Shown here: piece after piece, positions 22,601-34,879 of the stretch
How the letters are laid out: each line of letters opens with the position of its first letter
How positions within the stretch are numbered: the first letter of the stretch is position 1
Assembly (NCBI GenBank): GCA_963556255.1
Contig: OY744611.1
Location: 3,568,230-3,632,229, forward strand
DNA from: Allolobophora icterica
Taxonomy: Eukaryota; Annelida; Clitellata; Crassiclitellata; Lumbricidae
Length of the DNA: 64,000 nucleotides
Direction: 5' to 3'
Position numbers and translations under genes: made by a program
Notes under the pieces: generated by a model
The model's database searches: none
The model's input: the letters and a program-made list of their open reading frames with translations, nothing else
What the model was told of the DNA's origin: nothing

Positions 22601-25600
22601 TCCACTCTGGCTTTGGCTTCCTGAACGTTGAGAAGGATAACTGTTTATATTTGGAAATGCAAACCCAATTCGATTGTTTACATGAATGTCTGCTAGGTCT
22701 GCGACTGCACTAGCTTGAAGACAGTCAGTTCCTTCCTTCGACAATACAAACTGTAGTGGACCTGGCGGTAAACATCCTTTCAGCTTATCCGCTACCAGCA
22801 AATCAAAGAGCGTATCATACTCTTTGTTCACGTTTCGACTTCTCACGTAATAGTTTAACAAGTTCTTAAGTCTTGCCGTAAACATCGTATAAGTCTCTTC
22901 TGTTGTCTTCTTAGCATCCACAAATCTGGATCTCTATTCTCTCGAGGTCAATTTAAATTCTTTTAACAAGTGCTGCTTGACTTTATCGTAATTGTCATGA
23001 TCATCGAATGACAATCTATTCAGAACGGTTCGAGCTTTCGGCGTCATTAAGGGTAGTAATAATTTAACCCAAAACGGCTTCTCCACAGCAAAGCTACGAA
23101 ACGCATTCTCGACAGTTTCAAAATATAATGGCACCTCCATCATATCAGTTGGCATTATAGGCAATACGTGCTTCATTGCATCACCTATTTTCTTAATTTT
23201 TGACACCAAAGTTTCATTTTCTTCCTGTTTCCTTCTTTCTGCTTCCCGTTCTTCTCTCATTTGTGTTTCTTTCAATGTCAGTTTTGACTTTTCCATTCTT
23301 AGACGTTCTTGTCTTTCTGTTTCTGCCTTTTCCAAACTTTCTTTCTGAAATTTGAGTTCTTCTTGTCTGATCTGTTCTGCGCGTTCCAACTCTAACGTTC
23401 GCGCCTTTTCTTTTTCTTCTTCACGTATTCTCTTTGCTTCAATCTGTTGCTCACGTACTTCTTCATCACTTTTTCTAGCTCTTTCAAATTCAATCATCTG
23501 CTCCTGTCTTCTTCTTTCAGCATCTTCCCTATCTCTTTTCAATTGTTCTAATTGAATCTCAAACTGATGCTTTTGCAATACAAGTTCTGCCTTACGCACT
23601 TGTTCTACTTTATCTTCTCTCTCTCTCTGCAGACGCAATTCTTCTTCCCCTACACGTTCCGCTTTCTCTTCTTTCTCTCTCTGCAAGCGCAATTCTTGTT
23701 GCCTTGCAAGTTCCGCTTTCTCTTCTTTCTCTCTCTGACGACGTGATTCTTCCTGTCTCAGAACTTCTGCCACGTCTTCTTTATCTCTCTGAAGACGCTC
23801 TGCCTTCTCTTCTTTCTCTCTTTGACGACGTGATTCTTCCTGTCTCAGAACTTCTGCCATGTCTTCTTTCTCTCTCTGAAGACGTAATTCTTCTTGTCTT
23901 ACACGTTCTACTTCTTGTCTCAGCTCTTTCTCTTCTTGTCTTCGCCTTTCCTCTCTTTCTTTCTCTTCTTGTCTCCGTTTCTCCTCTCTTTCTTTCTCTT
24001 CCTGCCTCGTCATCATCATCCACTGCACCAACATCTCCATGGATATAGGCACAGGAGGTTTTTCAATAGCCTTTTCGACTGCAGCGCCAACGGCACCTTC
24101 TTCGACTTCTTCTTCTTTCACCCACACTTCGGCGAGTTCTTGCATCATGTCACCGCGTGACATACCTTCTAATTGTTCCTCTTTAAAACCGGCTTTCAAC
24201 AAACGCTGTTTCAGCCTTTCCGTAGACATCTTCTTAATATCTGTTTGTCTTTCAGTACTTAGTTTCTCCATCTTACTTGTTTACTTCAGTGATTTCTCTT
24301 TTCAAAGAAGTCACGGTTTTTCTTGGTGTGTGAATCGATAAACAAACGGGATTTCTTTTGTATTGGTTCGTGGAAAACAACGAAATTTTTATACCGTTTT
24401 CTCGTGTCCCACCGTCGTTGATATCGTAGACTCGTCACACAGCAACAACGCGTAGATTCTTCTAACACCGTCGTAGATTCTGCTAACACCGTTGTAGATT
24501 CTTCTATCACCTCCTTCGGCGATAACGTGAATTTTTATCCACCGTGAGTTTCTATCCACCGTGAGTTCTTATCCCACGGGCGCTGCCACCAATAATGTAA
24601 ACCCTTTCCTTCCGTTGACAATCCTTCTAACGACTTCACTTATCTCCTTCGTATCTACGCCTCTTTAATGTTCACTGATTCACACTAAATCTACGTATAA
24701 GTAGCTTTATTTCTACTGTGTAGCATAGCCTTCATTGAACACCAACACAGTTTTCTATATCTTTGTTTAAAGAAACAGCACTGAATACAATTACAACTAG
24801 TCCGCAACACTTCAAACTTCTACAGTCAGCATAAAATCTTCGCGCCCGCCTTAGGCACGTGTCTTCTGTGCGCGTAAGCGAACTCTAATTATATACATAT
24901 AGCGCGCGGCTGCCGAGATCAGCCGGCCAGGCGCTTAGCTAAAGACAGTACAACTAAACGTGATACATCTATCATATATATATACAAGCGAAACTAAAGT
25001 AAACGCACTAAATATATACCGCGATATCTTGCACTGCAAGACTGTACACAAAACTAAGTTCACATTGTCATTGAAAGTCATCGATGAACACTCTCTCCCC
25101 ACTTTCTTTTTCTGTCTCTGTCTCTGTGTCTGTCTCTCTGCCTGCCTCTGTCTGTCCCTGTCTCTGTCTGTCTGTCTGTCTCTGTCTCTGTCTGTCTCTG
25201 TCTCTGTCTCTGTCTCTGTCTCTGTCTGTCTCTGTCTCTGTCTCTGTCTGTCTGTCTGTCTGTCTCTGTCTCTGTCTCTGTCTCTGTCTCTCTCTGTCTC
25301 TCTGTCTCTCTGTCTCTCTCTCTCTCGCTCAGGTAGCGAACTCAGCTGGGTGTATCCGTGTCCACAGTGTGACGCCATACTGTTCAATTTCAAGTAGTCC
25401 TAGGTGAACCACGTGTTTCTTCTTAAAATCCTGAAGGGCTGTTTGATGGTCATCATCTTCTGGGAGGCAAGCACCATGCTCGATAATGCGCAGTCTCCGT
25501 CTTCGGACAGTGGTAGTAGCAGACCCCATCGCTGTTCCACACCTGATCTATTGATTGCTCACATGGTTAGAGTAGGAAACCTGGAGAATTTTTGTGAGGC

Positions 25601-28600
25601 ACTACATGTCGACGTGTCAAGTTAATTGTTTACGGCAACTGTAGAGGAGTACTGGCAGAAAGTGCGGCTTCAGCTCAGTATTCAGCTGAACGTTTGAGCG
25701 CCATAAGTTTTTATTCATAGACCATTCAGGATATGGCGATGGCGATTTGGCGTTTCATCTCCCGCTCGATTGAGACACTGAGCATTGTTTGGCTGCAGAG
25801 GCAAGTAAAAGACTCAGCAACCTCCAACTCATTACCTGGAGGCGTTGACAGTTACTAGTCATATGGGTATTCCGACGTGGTCTTGGTCTTGCCCTTATAT
25901 CAACTGATCTCCAAACGCACAGCCTACTCCATGGTATAGTTGCCAGAAGATACCGTCAATGAATCATATATGATCTACAGATGAAATCTTCTGGCAATGA
26001 CAATGATAGTGATGCTGCTGTTGAGTACTTGGTAGAATAATTCCATGGTGGGATATTTATGATAAAAGATGGCAAAACGGAATGGTCAAACAGGAGAATT
26101 TGTTCTTTCTTTGACCGAGACCAGAAATCTTAAGCCTGCAACTGGTGTGCATCCAAGTGTGAAGAGTGCTGGAACTGACACGCAATCACAATGTCAAGAA
26201 AATCAGTCAGAGCTAAGTAATGTGAGAGTAGAAAATAAAGAAAGACCATCGAGATAATATTACAGATTTTGCCGTTTCGTCTGCGGATACCATGTCTCGC
26301 GAATAATCGAACCGTTCTATTAATAAGCATAACCTCCGTTGTGCCATAGAGGAATAAAATTGAGCGCTTCTGAACATTGACACGTATTAACACCTTTAAA
26401 AGTAACGTTGATGTAAAAAAAAAGGTTCCGGAACTCAACAACTATAGAAGGGCTAAATCGAGGGTGAGAAACCGGGAGTGGGTTTGGGGAAGGGTCTCTG
26501 GGAGATCCTTCCCAAGAAACTTCTTGACACACATTAAATCAAAATAACTGAATCATTCTTTTATTGAAATAACTATATTATGTCTTAATAGCTGAAAAAA
26601 GATGCAGTAGGCCTACTGTGTCTTTAATGTTTAATAGTGTAGTGGCAAAAATATGGTGCCATGACAATTCGGCGCCGGTGAATTCGGCGCCGGTGAATTC
26701 GGCGCCGGTGAATTCGGCGACGGTCAATTCGGCGCCGGTCAATTCGGCGCATGGTCAATTCGGCGCCGGTCAATTCGGCGCCTTTTGTTAACGCTTCTAT
26801 TTCTACCGACATTTCGTCTACTATGACTTTGCTTGATCCCGCTTCTAGTTTAAGTTATATTTTAATCGTTGATCCCGCTTCTAGTTTAAGTTATATTTTA
26901 ATCGTTGATCCCGCTTCTAATTTAGTTTATATTTTGATCGTTCATCCCGCTTCTAGTTTTAGTTATATTTAAATCTTTCATCCAAATTCTACTGTTAGTT
27001 ATATTTTAATCGTTGATCCCGCTTCCAGTTGAAGTTATATTTTAATCCTTGATCCCGCTTCTAGTTTAGTTTATATTTCAATCTTTCATCCAGGTTCTAC
27101 TGTTAGCTATAATTTAATATAATTGCTAATTGGAAGACGGTAACAAGTGTGAAATGGTTTGAAGTTTATAATTTCAACATCTGCGCGTTTTGTTGAAAGA
27201 TTGAAATCTAACAAAAACCAGAAGCGGGATGAACGATCAAAATATAAACTATCCTAGAAGCGTGATCTTCTTCTTTGGTTCTCTGCCCTTAGGCAGGTTC
27301 GTATGTCCAACGGCGCCATTTCTCTCGATGTTGAGCTTCCGCTTTCATCTGTCTGTAGCCATCCCTCTTTATTGTCCAGTCTAGGAACATCGTTCTTGGT
27401 CTTCCTCTTGTCTTTTTCCCTTCCATTCTACCCTCGATGATATCTCGTAGCAGGGAATTTCCTCTCATTATATGGCCAATCCATCTTCTTTGACGCTCTC
27501 TGATTGTCCTCATCATGGATCTCTCCTCTCCCACCATTTGCAGAACTTCGTCATTTGTCTTGTGCTCTGTCCAGCTGATTCTCTCCATTCTACGCCATAT
27601 CCACATTTCGAAGGCTTCTGTCCTTTTGATGTCCTCCCCTCTTATAGTCCACGTTTCAGATCCGTATAGAACCACACTCCAAACCAGCGTCTTAACCATT
27701 CGCTTCTTCAAATTCCTATTTAATTTTCCTCTCAAGAGCTCCTTTCTTTTATAGAATGCATCTTTTCCCATGGCTATTCTTCTTTTTATCTCCGCATGGC
27801 ACTTCACATCCCTCGTGACCATACTTCCTAGGTAACAGAATCTCTCAACTTGTTCGATGACCACTCCATTTACGGTTATTCTAACTTCTTTTTCTTCTCT
27901 TTTACTTATCCTCATGACCTTTGTCTTCTTGGTATTTATTTTCATTTCGTATTCTGTTGAGATCATATTCAGGCGATCCATCATTCTCTGCAGTCCTTTT
28001 TTTTGATCGTGATCATCGATTAAAATATAACTTAAACTAGAAGTGGGATGAACGATTAAAATATAACTTAAACTAGAGGCGGGATCAAGGTAAGTCATAG
28101 TAGACGAAATGTCGGTAGAAATAGAAGCGTTAACAAAAGGCGCCAAATTGACCGGCGCCGAATTGATCGCGCCGAATTGACCGGCGCCGAATTGACCGGC
28201 GCCGAATTGACCGGCGCCGAATTGACCGGCGCCGAATTGACCGGCGCCGAATTGACCATGCGCCAAATTGACCGGCGCCGAATTGATCGCGCCGAATTGA
28301 CCGGCGCCGAATTGACCGGCGCCGAATTGACCGGCGCCGAATTGACCGAAGCCGAATTGACCGGCGCCGAATTGACCGGTCACCAAAAATATACACATTC
28401 TGCAACTGTTCAAAGTGGCTTCAGGTGGGGTAATTTACCCGGTACTCCAGGAGCTCTAATGATTAACTGTCTTTAGCGTGGAGTCCGTACGGTTAATAAA
28501 GCAATACGTGATTCACAGTTTTAGAATTCTAAGACCAAACGGTCATGAGACACTATTTTGCTTTCCTAATATACTAGCTGTATTAATATTGTCATTTGCC

Positions 28601-31600
28601 CCTCAATCTGTGGCTTGAAAGTGTATTATTCTACTTAGGTAAGGGCGATTACTCATAGGGGTCATGACTTTCTTTATTGCAACAGGTCAACGAATGAAGA
28701 CACGCCTTTCGTTCCTGTCAAAAACTACTCTTCCTCAAGGTATGAAACATGCATGAAACCCAGAACTAATGCAAATTTCATAACTTCACCATTGATCCAA
28801 AAATATTAATTGAGCGCTTGATATGAATGAACCCTTTATATTTGATTTTCATGATCCGTTTTTAATTGTAGATTTGTTAAAAAACACATTAATTCAAGAA
28901 TTTGAGAAAATTATATGAACTTTAGTTGTGTGTATTAAACTGACAAATGCCAGTATTAATATCCATTGCTTAACATCTTGGGGGATGCCCGTGGATTTAG
29001 CGTTACTCGATTAGACAGTCATTACCTTTTTGCTCATTTTGATCTTGTTATTTTACAGAAAAGACGATCACTTCTTCAGTTGCAGTAAAAACAATCAAAG
29101 ACCAAACGCTACAGGTAGGTTGATTTAGCTGCTGAGGCGAGTTTATGCACAATTTGACACTAAGTCTACATTACGGGAGATAAGTAGGTAGATAGAGCTT
29201 TGCCCTCGACTTTCTAGCGGGCTGCGGAGCCGCCCAACAGCGACAATACTAAATGGTACCAGAGATAGGGAGTATCATGTCACAACCCTCCTAGAAATGG
29301 TAGGAATGAGCTTAAGCAGAATTTCAGAAAGATTAGAATTAGGCCTGTCCTCGGTCCTCTGCTGTTTATCCTCTACATCTCCCCACTCAGCAAACTCATT
29401 TCATCATCCTCTGTCGATCATCACCTCTACGCTGACGACACACAACTTTTCATATCTTTCTCTCCTCGCTCCCTTCCAGATGCATTGAATCATCTACGCA
29501 ACATCATCACCCAGATATCAGCCTGGATGACTGCCAACCTCTTATGTCTAAACCCTTCAAAAACAGAATTTCTCATCATTGGCCTCCACGAGCAACTAAG
29601 CAAAGTAACCTATCCTTGCGACCTTTCGCCAACAGATCTCTCTTCTCCCGTACCTTACTCTTCTCCTGTCCGCAATCTTGGAATAATCTTTGATAAAAAC
29701 CTTACCTTTGCCGACCACATCACTCAGCTATCTCGAACCTGCTGCATGCACATCCGTGACCTTCGTCGACTGCGCCCAGTACTCGATTACAAAACTGCCT
29801 GCACAATAGCCACCTCCATTGTACATTCCAAACTCGACTACTGCAATTCCCTTTTCTACAACATCGACTCTTCCCAAATAAAACGCCTGCAAACAGTTCA
29901 AAATGCCCTCGCCCGCGCAGTCACCAAAACTCCCAAACACCATCACATGACTCCTGTTTTGAAATCACTTCATTGGCTGAAAGTCCCTCAACGCATCCAT
30001 TACAAAATCATATCTCTTACCTACAACGCACTTCAAACCTCTCAACCCTCTTACATTCGCCAACTATTTACCATCCAACCGCCCGGGTCTACTCGCTCAT
30101 CATCATACCTTTCTCTGTCTCGGCCTTCAGTCTCATCATCTCTGAAATTCTGCAACCGCTCCTTAGTCTATGCTGCACCGGCTCTTTGGAACAGTCTTCC
30201 AAAAGATATCCGCCAGTTTGCTCATCCTCCCATATCGCCTGTTGACATCACCTCTCCTCCGCTTGCACTGTCCTCCGCTGCTTTCCACCCACGACTGAAA
30301 ACCGAACTCTTCAAGCTATCCTATCCTGATTCCATTCCTGCGCCACCACACAACCGCCATCATCACCGATTACCACCGTAGTACCCTGCTGTCTCCTCGC
30401 CTTGACCTCCCCGGACTCTGACCTGGCACCGGAACGGATAAGGCGGACATGGCTATTGCGGACTTGATTTGATATAGCGCCGGTGAATAAGCTGGTCTCC
30501 CTGACGTGGCTTTTGTATGGCGCTGAGAAATTTCGGAGATTTACATTACATTACATCTCCATCCTCTCTTGACGACCTCCTGTCTTCCTTCAACACAACT
30601 CTCTCTAAGCTCCTTGACGAACACGCTCCTATCGTTACCAAATCCGGCTCTCACTCTAACAAGCCTCGGTATGACTCCTACCTCCAGGCCTTCAAATCTT
30701 TCAGTCTACGCATTGAACGCACTTACGAAGGAACCCGAGATCCTCAACTGTTCTCTGCCTTTAAAGCTGCCACGAATAAGTACCACAACCTCCTTGCTAC
30801 TACTAAAAAGAAGTTCTACTCCTCATTAGTTCATTCTCGATCTTCCAATCCTCGCCTTCTCTGGGAAACCATAAACCAACTCCTCCATCGGAACTCCTCG
30901 AGCCCTCTTCCATACTCTCTATATACCATATTCTTCAATAGCTGAGTCGTTCCGTTCTTTCTTCTCCGGCAAAATTTCTACCATCCGTTTCTCTCTTCAA
31001 TCACTCCTTTCCAAAGCCACCATCGAATCGCCTGCAGATGCTCCCTTCTCTACTCATGACTCTCCGCCTTCCCCTCGTCGATCGTCATTGTCTGTCTTCC
31101 AACCAGCATCAGAAACTGAATCATATTACAATCTCTTCCAAAGAAGTAATGATTACAATTTCTTCCAAGGAAGCAATGCGAACTCTATCTTATGCCTACC
31201 TCCTTGCTGAAAGATTGTGCATCTATCCTTGTTCCCATCATTACCAAAATAATCAGCCTCTCCATATGTACTGGCAATTTACCCCTCCTTTTCAAACACT
31301 CTTTAGTCACCCCATTCCTCAAGAAACCATCAGCGGATAAAGAAATCCTTTCCAACTACCGACCTGTCTGTAACCTGTCATTCATCTCTACACTAACGTC
31401 CGAACGTCTTTGTCCTTTCTGGGATCAACGACTACCTGGCTTCCAACTCACTCCTCAACCCAGACCAGTCTGGTTTTACCAAACGGCACTCAACCGAAAC
31501 CCTACTCACTTCCCTTTACAGTTAACTTGTTTCTGCCATCTCTCATCAAAAGGTCCTTTGTCTCTGCCTCCTTGACATTTCTGCAGCCTTCGACACCATT

Positions 31601-34068
31601 GATCACAATATCTTACTCCAAAGACTGTCAACCTGGTTCGGCTTAACTCACTGCTGTCCTCTAGATTCAGTCGTATCTCTCTTCCCGCTCTTTCTCCGTC
31701 AAAGCATCGGAAACCTCATCCCTGTCATGCCCTCTCACCTGTGGTGTTCCGCACGGTTCTGTCCTTGGACCCCTTTTGTTCATCCTCTGCACTACTCCAC
31801 TCAGCTCACACATTCAGTCACCATCAGTCGATCATCACCTATAGGCTGACTACACCCAATTATTTATCTCTTTCTCTCCAAACAGCTTCTCCCATTCCAC
31901 AGATAATCTTCTCCGTGTGGTTACCCAAATCTACTCTTGGATGACATCAAATCTCTTTTGCTTAAACCCGGCTAAAACTGTATTCATTCTCATAGGCCTG
32001 CGTGATCAACTTAAGAAAATCCCAGATCCTTCTAGTTCTCTCAACTTTGACTCTGCATCCACCCACACACACATTCACCGCCAATTCTCCTGTCCGCAAT
32101 CTAGGTGTGATCTTTGACCAAAACCTCAGCTTCTCCGATCACATCACCCATTTGTCCCGCTCTTGTTTCATGCACATCCGTAACCTTCGCAGAATCCGCC
32201 CCATGCTTGACTTCAAAACTGCTTCCACAGTTCACGCAAAATTAGACTGTTGCAACTCGCTCTTTCTGAACATAGACATCACCCAAATAAACCGCCTCGA
32301 AGCCATTCAGAACGAACTCGACCGTGCTGTGACTAAAACTGCCAAGCACCACCACATCAATCCTGTCCCCAGGCTTAAAATATCCGAACGAATGGAATAC
32401 AAAGTTATATCACTCACCTACAACACACTCCAATTCTCACAGCCCTCCTATCTCCGATGGCTGTTCACGGTTCAACCACTCTGCTCAACCCGCTCCTCTT
32501 CTGCCCAAACACTTCTCCGCCCTTACGTCACCTCATCACTAAAATCTGCGAATCGTTCCATAGCCATAGCTGTTCCACCTCTTTGGAACAAACTCCCTCC
32601 AGTACTACGAGAAATATCAGACCCATCCTACGAACTCACCAAAAACCTCACCTCTTGCTATATCTCCACAGTTCTTTCACTCAAAACTGAAAGCACTGCT
32701 CTTTCACAAATCCTATCCTGATTCATCCTCTTCCCCACACCTCACTTGCCGTTTCAACCCAAAGCCCCACCCTCCTTAGCCGTCTGACTAGCTGCCTGAA
32801 TGACCCCTTTGGATCTTAACCTGAAATAAATTTCACCCACCCCGCGTAACGATTGTGATCTGATTGAGCGCCTGTGAATAAGTTGGTTCCCGCGACTTCG
32901 CTTTTGTTTCTAGATTACGATTACGATTACTTGGGCCATTATATCGTTAGCTCTCTTTGCTATTTCTGCTGATCTTAATCACTGTACAATTATTATGACT
33001 CAGAGAGATGTATCTAGCAGCAGAACAGCTTGACCGGATAATGAAATGCATGGCCCATGTGATCAGTTTTGAAGAATCGTTTTGAGTATCACCGTGTATA
33101 GTGAAGTCGACCGTTATTATAAATTCAGAAGAAGAAGAAACCAAGAATCAAAGATTGATTGGATTTCATAGAAAAAATCGTAAGTGAAAGAAAGGGAGGA
33201 TGGTAAGCATTAATAAACGTGAGGTGTCAATTTCCAGAGATTAAGGAAGGGGTATGGCTTTAAAATTACTTAGAAGTTGGAATAGATACAGTTGAGTTTT
33301 ATTCAAGTTAGTTTTTCGTGTAATCGCATGCACATTGTCCTGTGGCTAGAAATTAGCTATAATATTATATAGATTCTAAATCCATATTAGACCTCTGATT
33401 TTGTCGTCAATACCGCTAAAAGTTGACCACTGTGAATTTCACATGCAAATAAGTCGCTAGGCTCTTGCATGATAACGGCCATTTACACTGTTTATTCGCT
33501 TTCTCTGTCACTTCGGGAGGTTGTTATATTTTTGTTTAAATGCTGAATTTTCCCAGTAACGTCCTAAATGTTGAAGTTTACTCAGTTTGCGTCTCCGACT
33601 TATTCTTCTTTTCTGCTCAGATTTTGTGCATTTTTGCCAGTATTTTCTTCGCATGTCGTCTTGGCCTACATGACTCTATGAGCTTGGGCTTGATGCTTGG
33701 GCATCATGGGCTTCCTGATGAGTGTTCAAGTGAAGGATCTGTCTCCGGACAGCGTACACCGTCTGCAGCGGGTATATACTTCTCAACGGATAATAATCGA
33801 CGCGGGTCATTGTAGTGACCTCGATCGGCCATTAGATCAACGACCGACAGGCAACGAATGTCTACCGCACGTGTATTGGTGACTCGAGGATCACTGGACA
33901 TGTATCATATTCCACCAAAAATCGACTGCAATGGGAGCTGCGTTAATCGTGTGCCGCAGACAGTGCCGTCTCCCGTCGTTCGATATTTCGGCGAAACTTC
34001 GTCTATGCAGAGATCTTGAACATGATGCTATGTGACAACTTTGGACGAGGATCCGTTTGTTTGGCTAA

Positions 34069-34117
<49 letters not shown>

Positions 34118-34844
34118 CGTGCGTGCGTGTGTGTGTGAACCCACCACTGGTGACTCATAGTTTGTTTGCGCATTGTTTTTCTTACTGATGAAATTCATGT
34201 TCTTACTGAAATTCAATTTTATGTAGGGTAGCGCAGAGTGCGCTTCTGATCAGTCTTTTTTTTTGAAGAGGCACTATATAAATTTCTAATTATAGTTGCA
34301 ATTACAAAATATTTTTGTCCAAGGCAAAGCGTTTTAAGAGCATTAATTTAATAGCAAATTCCGAATTAAATTGTACAGTTTTTTGGATGGTTCTCATATT
34401 TTTTACATTTACGTGCATTGCTTGCTCACTCTTTAACACACCAATCCACCAACGCAATAAGAAACTACTGTTACATGGCAAATTACTGAATTACTCATTT
34501 ATTTTCATCTAAATAGTGCAGAGACTTTTTGGAGGAACGTATGGATCCAGATTTTGGACTTCTAGAGAAAATACTTGCCAACGGAATCATTGGTTGGAGA
34601 GAAATGGAGGAAGTTACGAGCAAGAGTACTTCGTGTAAAAGAAACGCTCAACTGTTGGATTACATTTTGGCCAAAGATCAAAGTGATGGTTTGGTTGTGG
34701 CTCTCCGAGATGCAGATCAGATACACATCGTAAACTGCATTACAGCGAATGGAGGTAAGCATTTAATTGAATAAATCCAGGTACAGTATGGTAAGTATTA
34801 CGTGTTTATATAAATTGTTTCTTTGCCAGTGTTCCTGTTTTTGT

Positions 34845-34879
<35 letters not shown>

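Larger units (their letters stand above)
18651..25064 (-). mobile_element. Gmr1-like LTR retrotransposon, defective
   Basis: The element is 6.4 kb on the minus strand. Its 469-bp LTRs differ at one position that I can see (TGTCAACC against TGTAAACC). The imperfect 5-bp flanks are CTGTC and TTGTC. Coding blocks in transcript order are gag with a coiled coil, zinc knuckle, protease (DSG), integrase, then reverse transcriptase and RNase H. Integrase upstream of RT is the order described for the Gmr1-like Ty3/gypsy group of deuterostomes. The frame is broken by in-frame stops, at least two frameshifts and a deletion of the RT core. It occupies half of intron 5 of the kinase gene. Confidence 0.9.
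26655..28384. mobile_element. DNA transposon with minisatellite-array ends
   Basis: The exact 8-bp duplication AAAAATAT flanks it (26647-26654, 28385-28392). The left end starts GGTGCCATGACAATTCGG and the right end, reversed, GGTGACCGGTCAATTCGG. Each end continues into an array of about 15-bp units (GGCGCCGAATTGACC type): about 8 units left, about 16 right. Inside the arrays lies the shared inverted block GGCGCCTTTTGTTAACGC and then about 36-bp units (GATCCCGCTTCTAGTTTAAG type), about eight on the left and a few on the right. The centre is a nested retrotransposon fragment. No transposase is visible. An 8-bp duplication fits hAT, P or Zisupton-like superfamilies; I cannot decide which. Confidence 0.85.

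Noticed and set aside
24935..25407. Cys-Leu-Ser / Arg-Asp-Arg repeat frames
   Set aside because: Translation of the TCTGTC microsatellite.
28130..28476. Gly-Ala-Gly-Gln-Phe repeat protein, or a CRISPR-like array
   Set aside because: The units are about 15 bp without unique spacers and are inverted at the other end of a transposon with an 8-bp duplication.
33690..34020. Possible Tc1/mariner transposase remnant
   Set aside because: Only vague similarity; no DDE/D motif, terminal repeats or TA duplication found.
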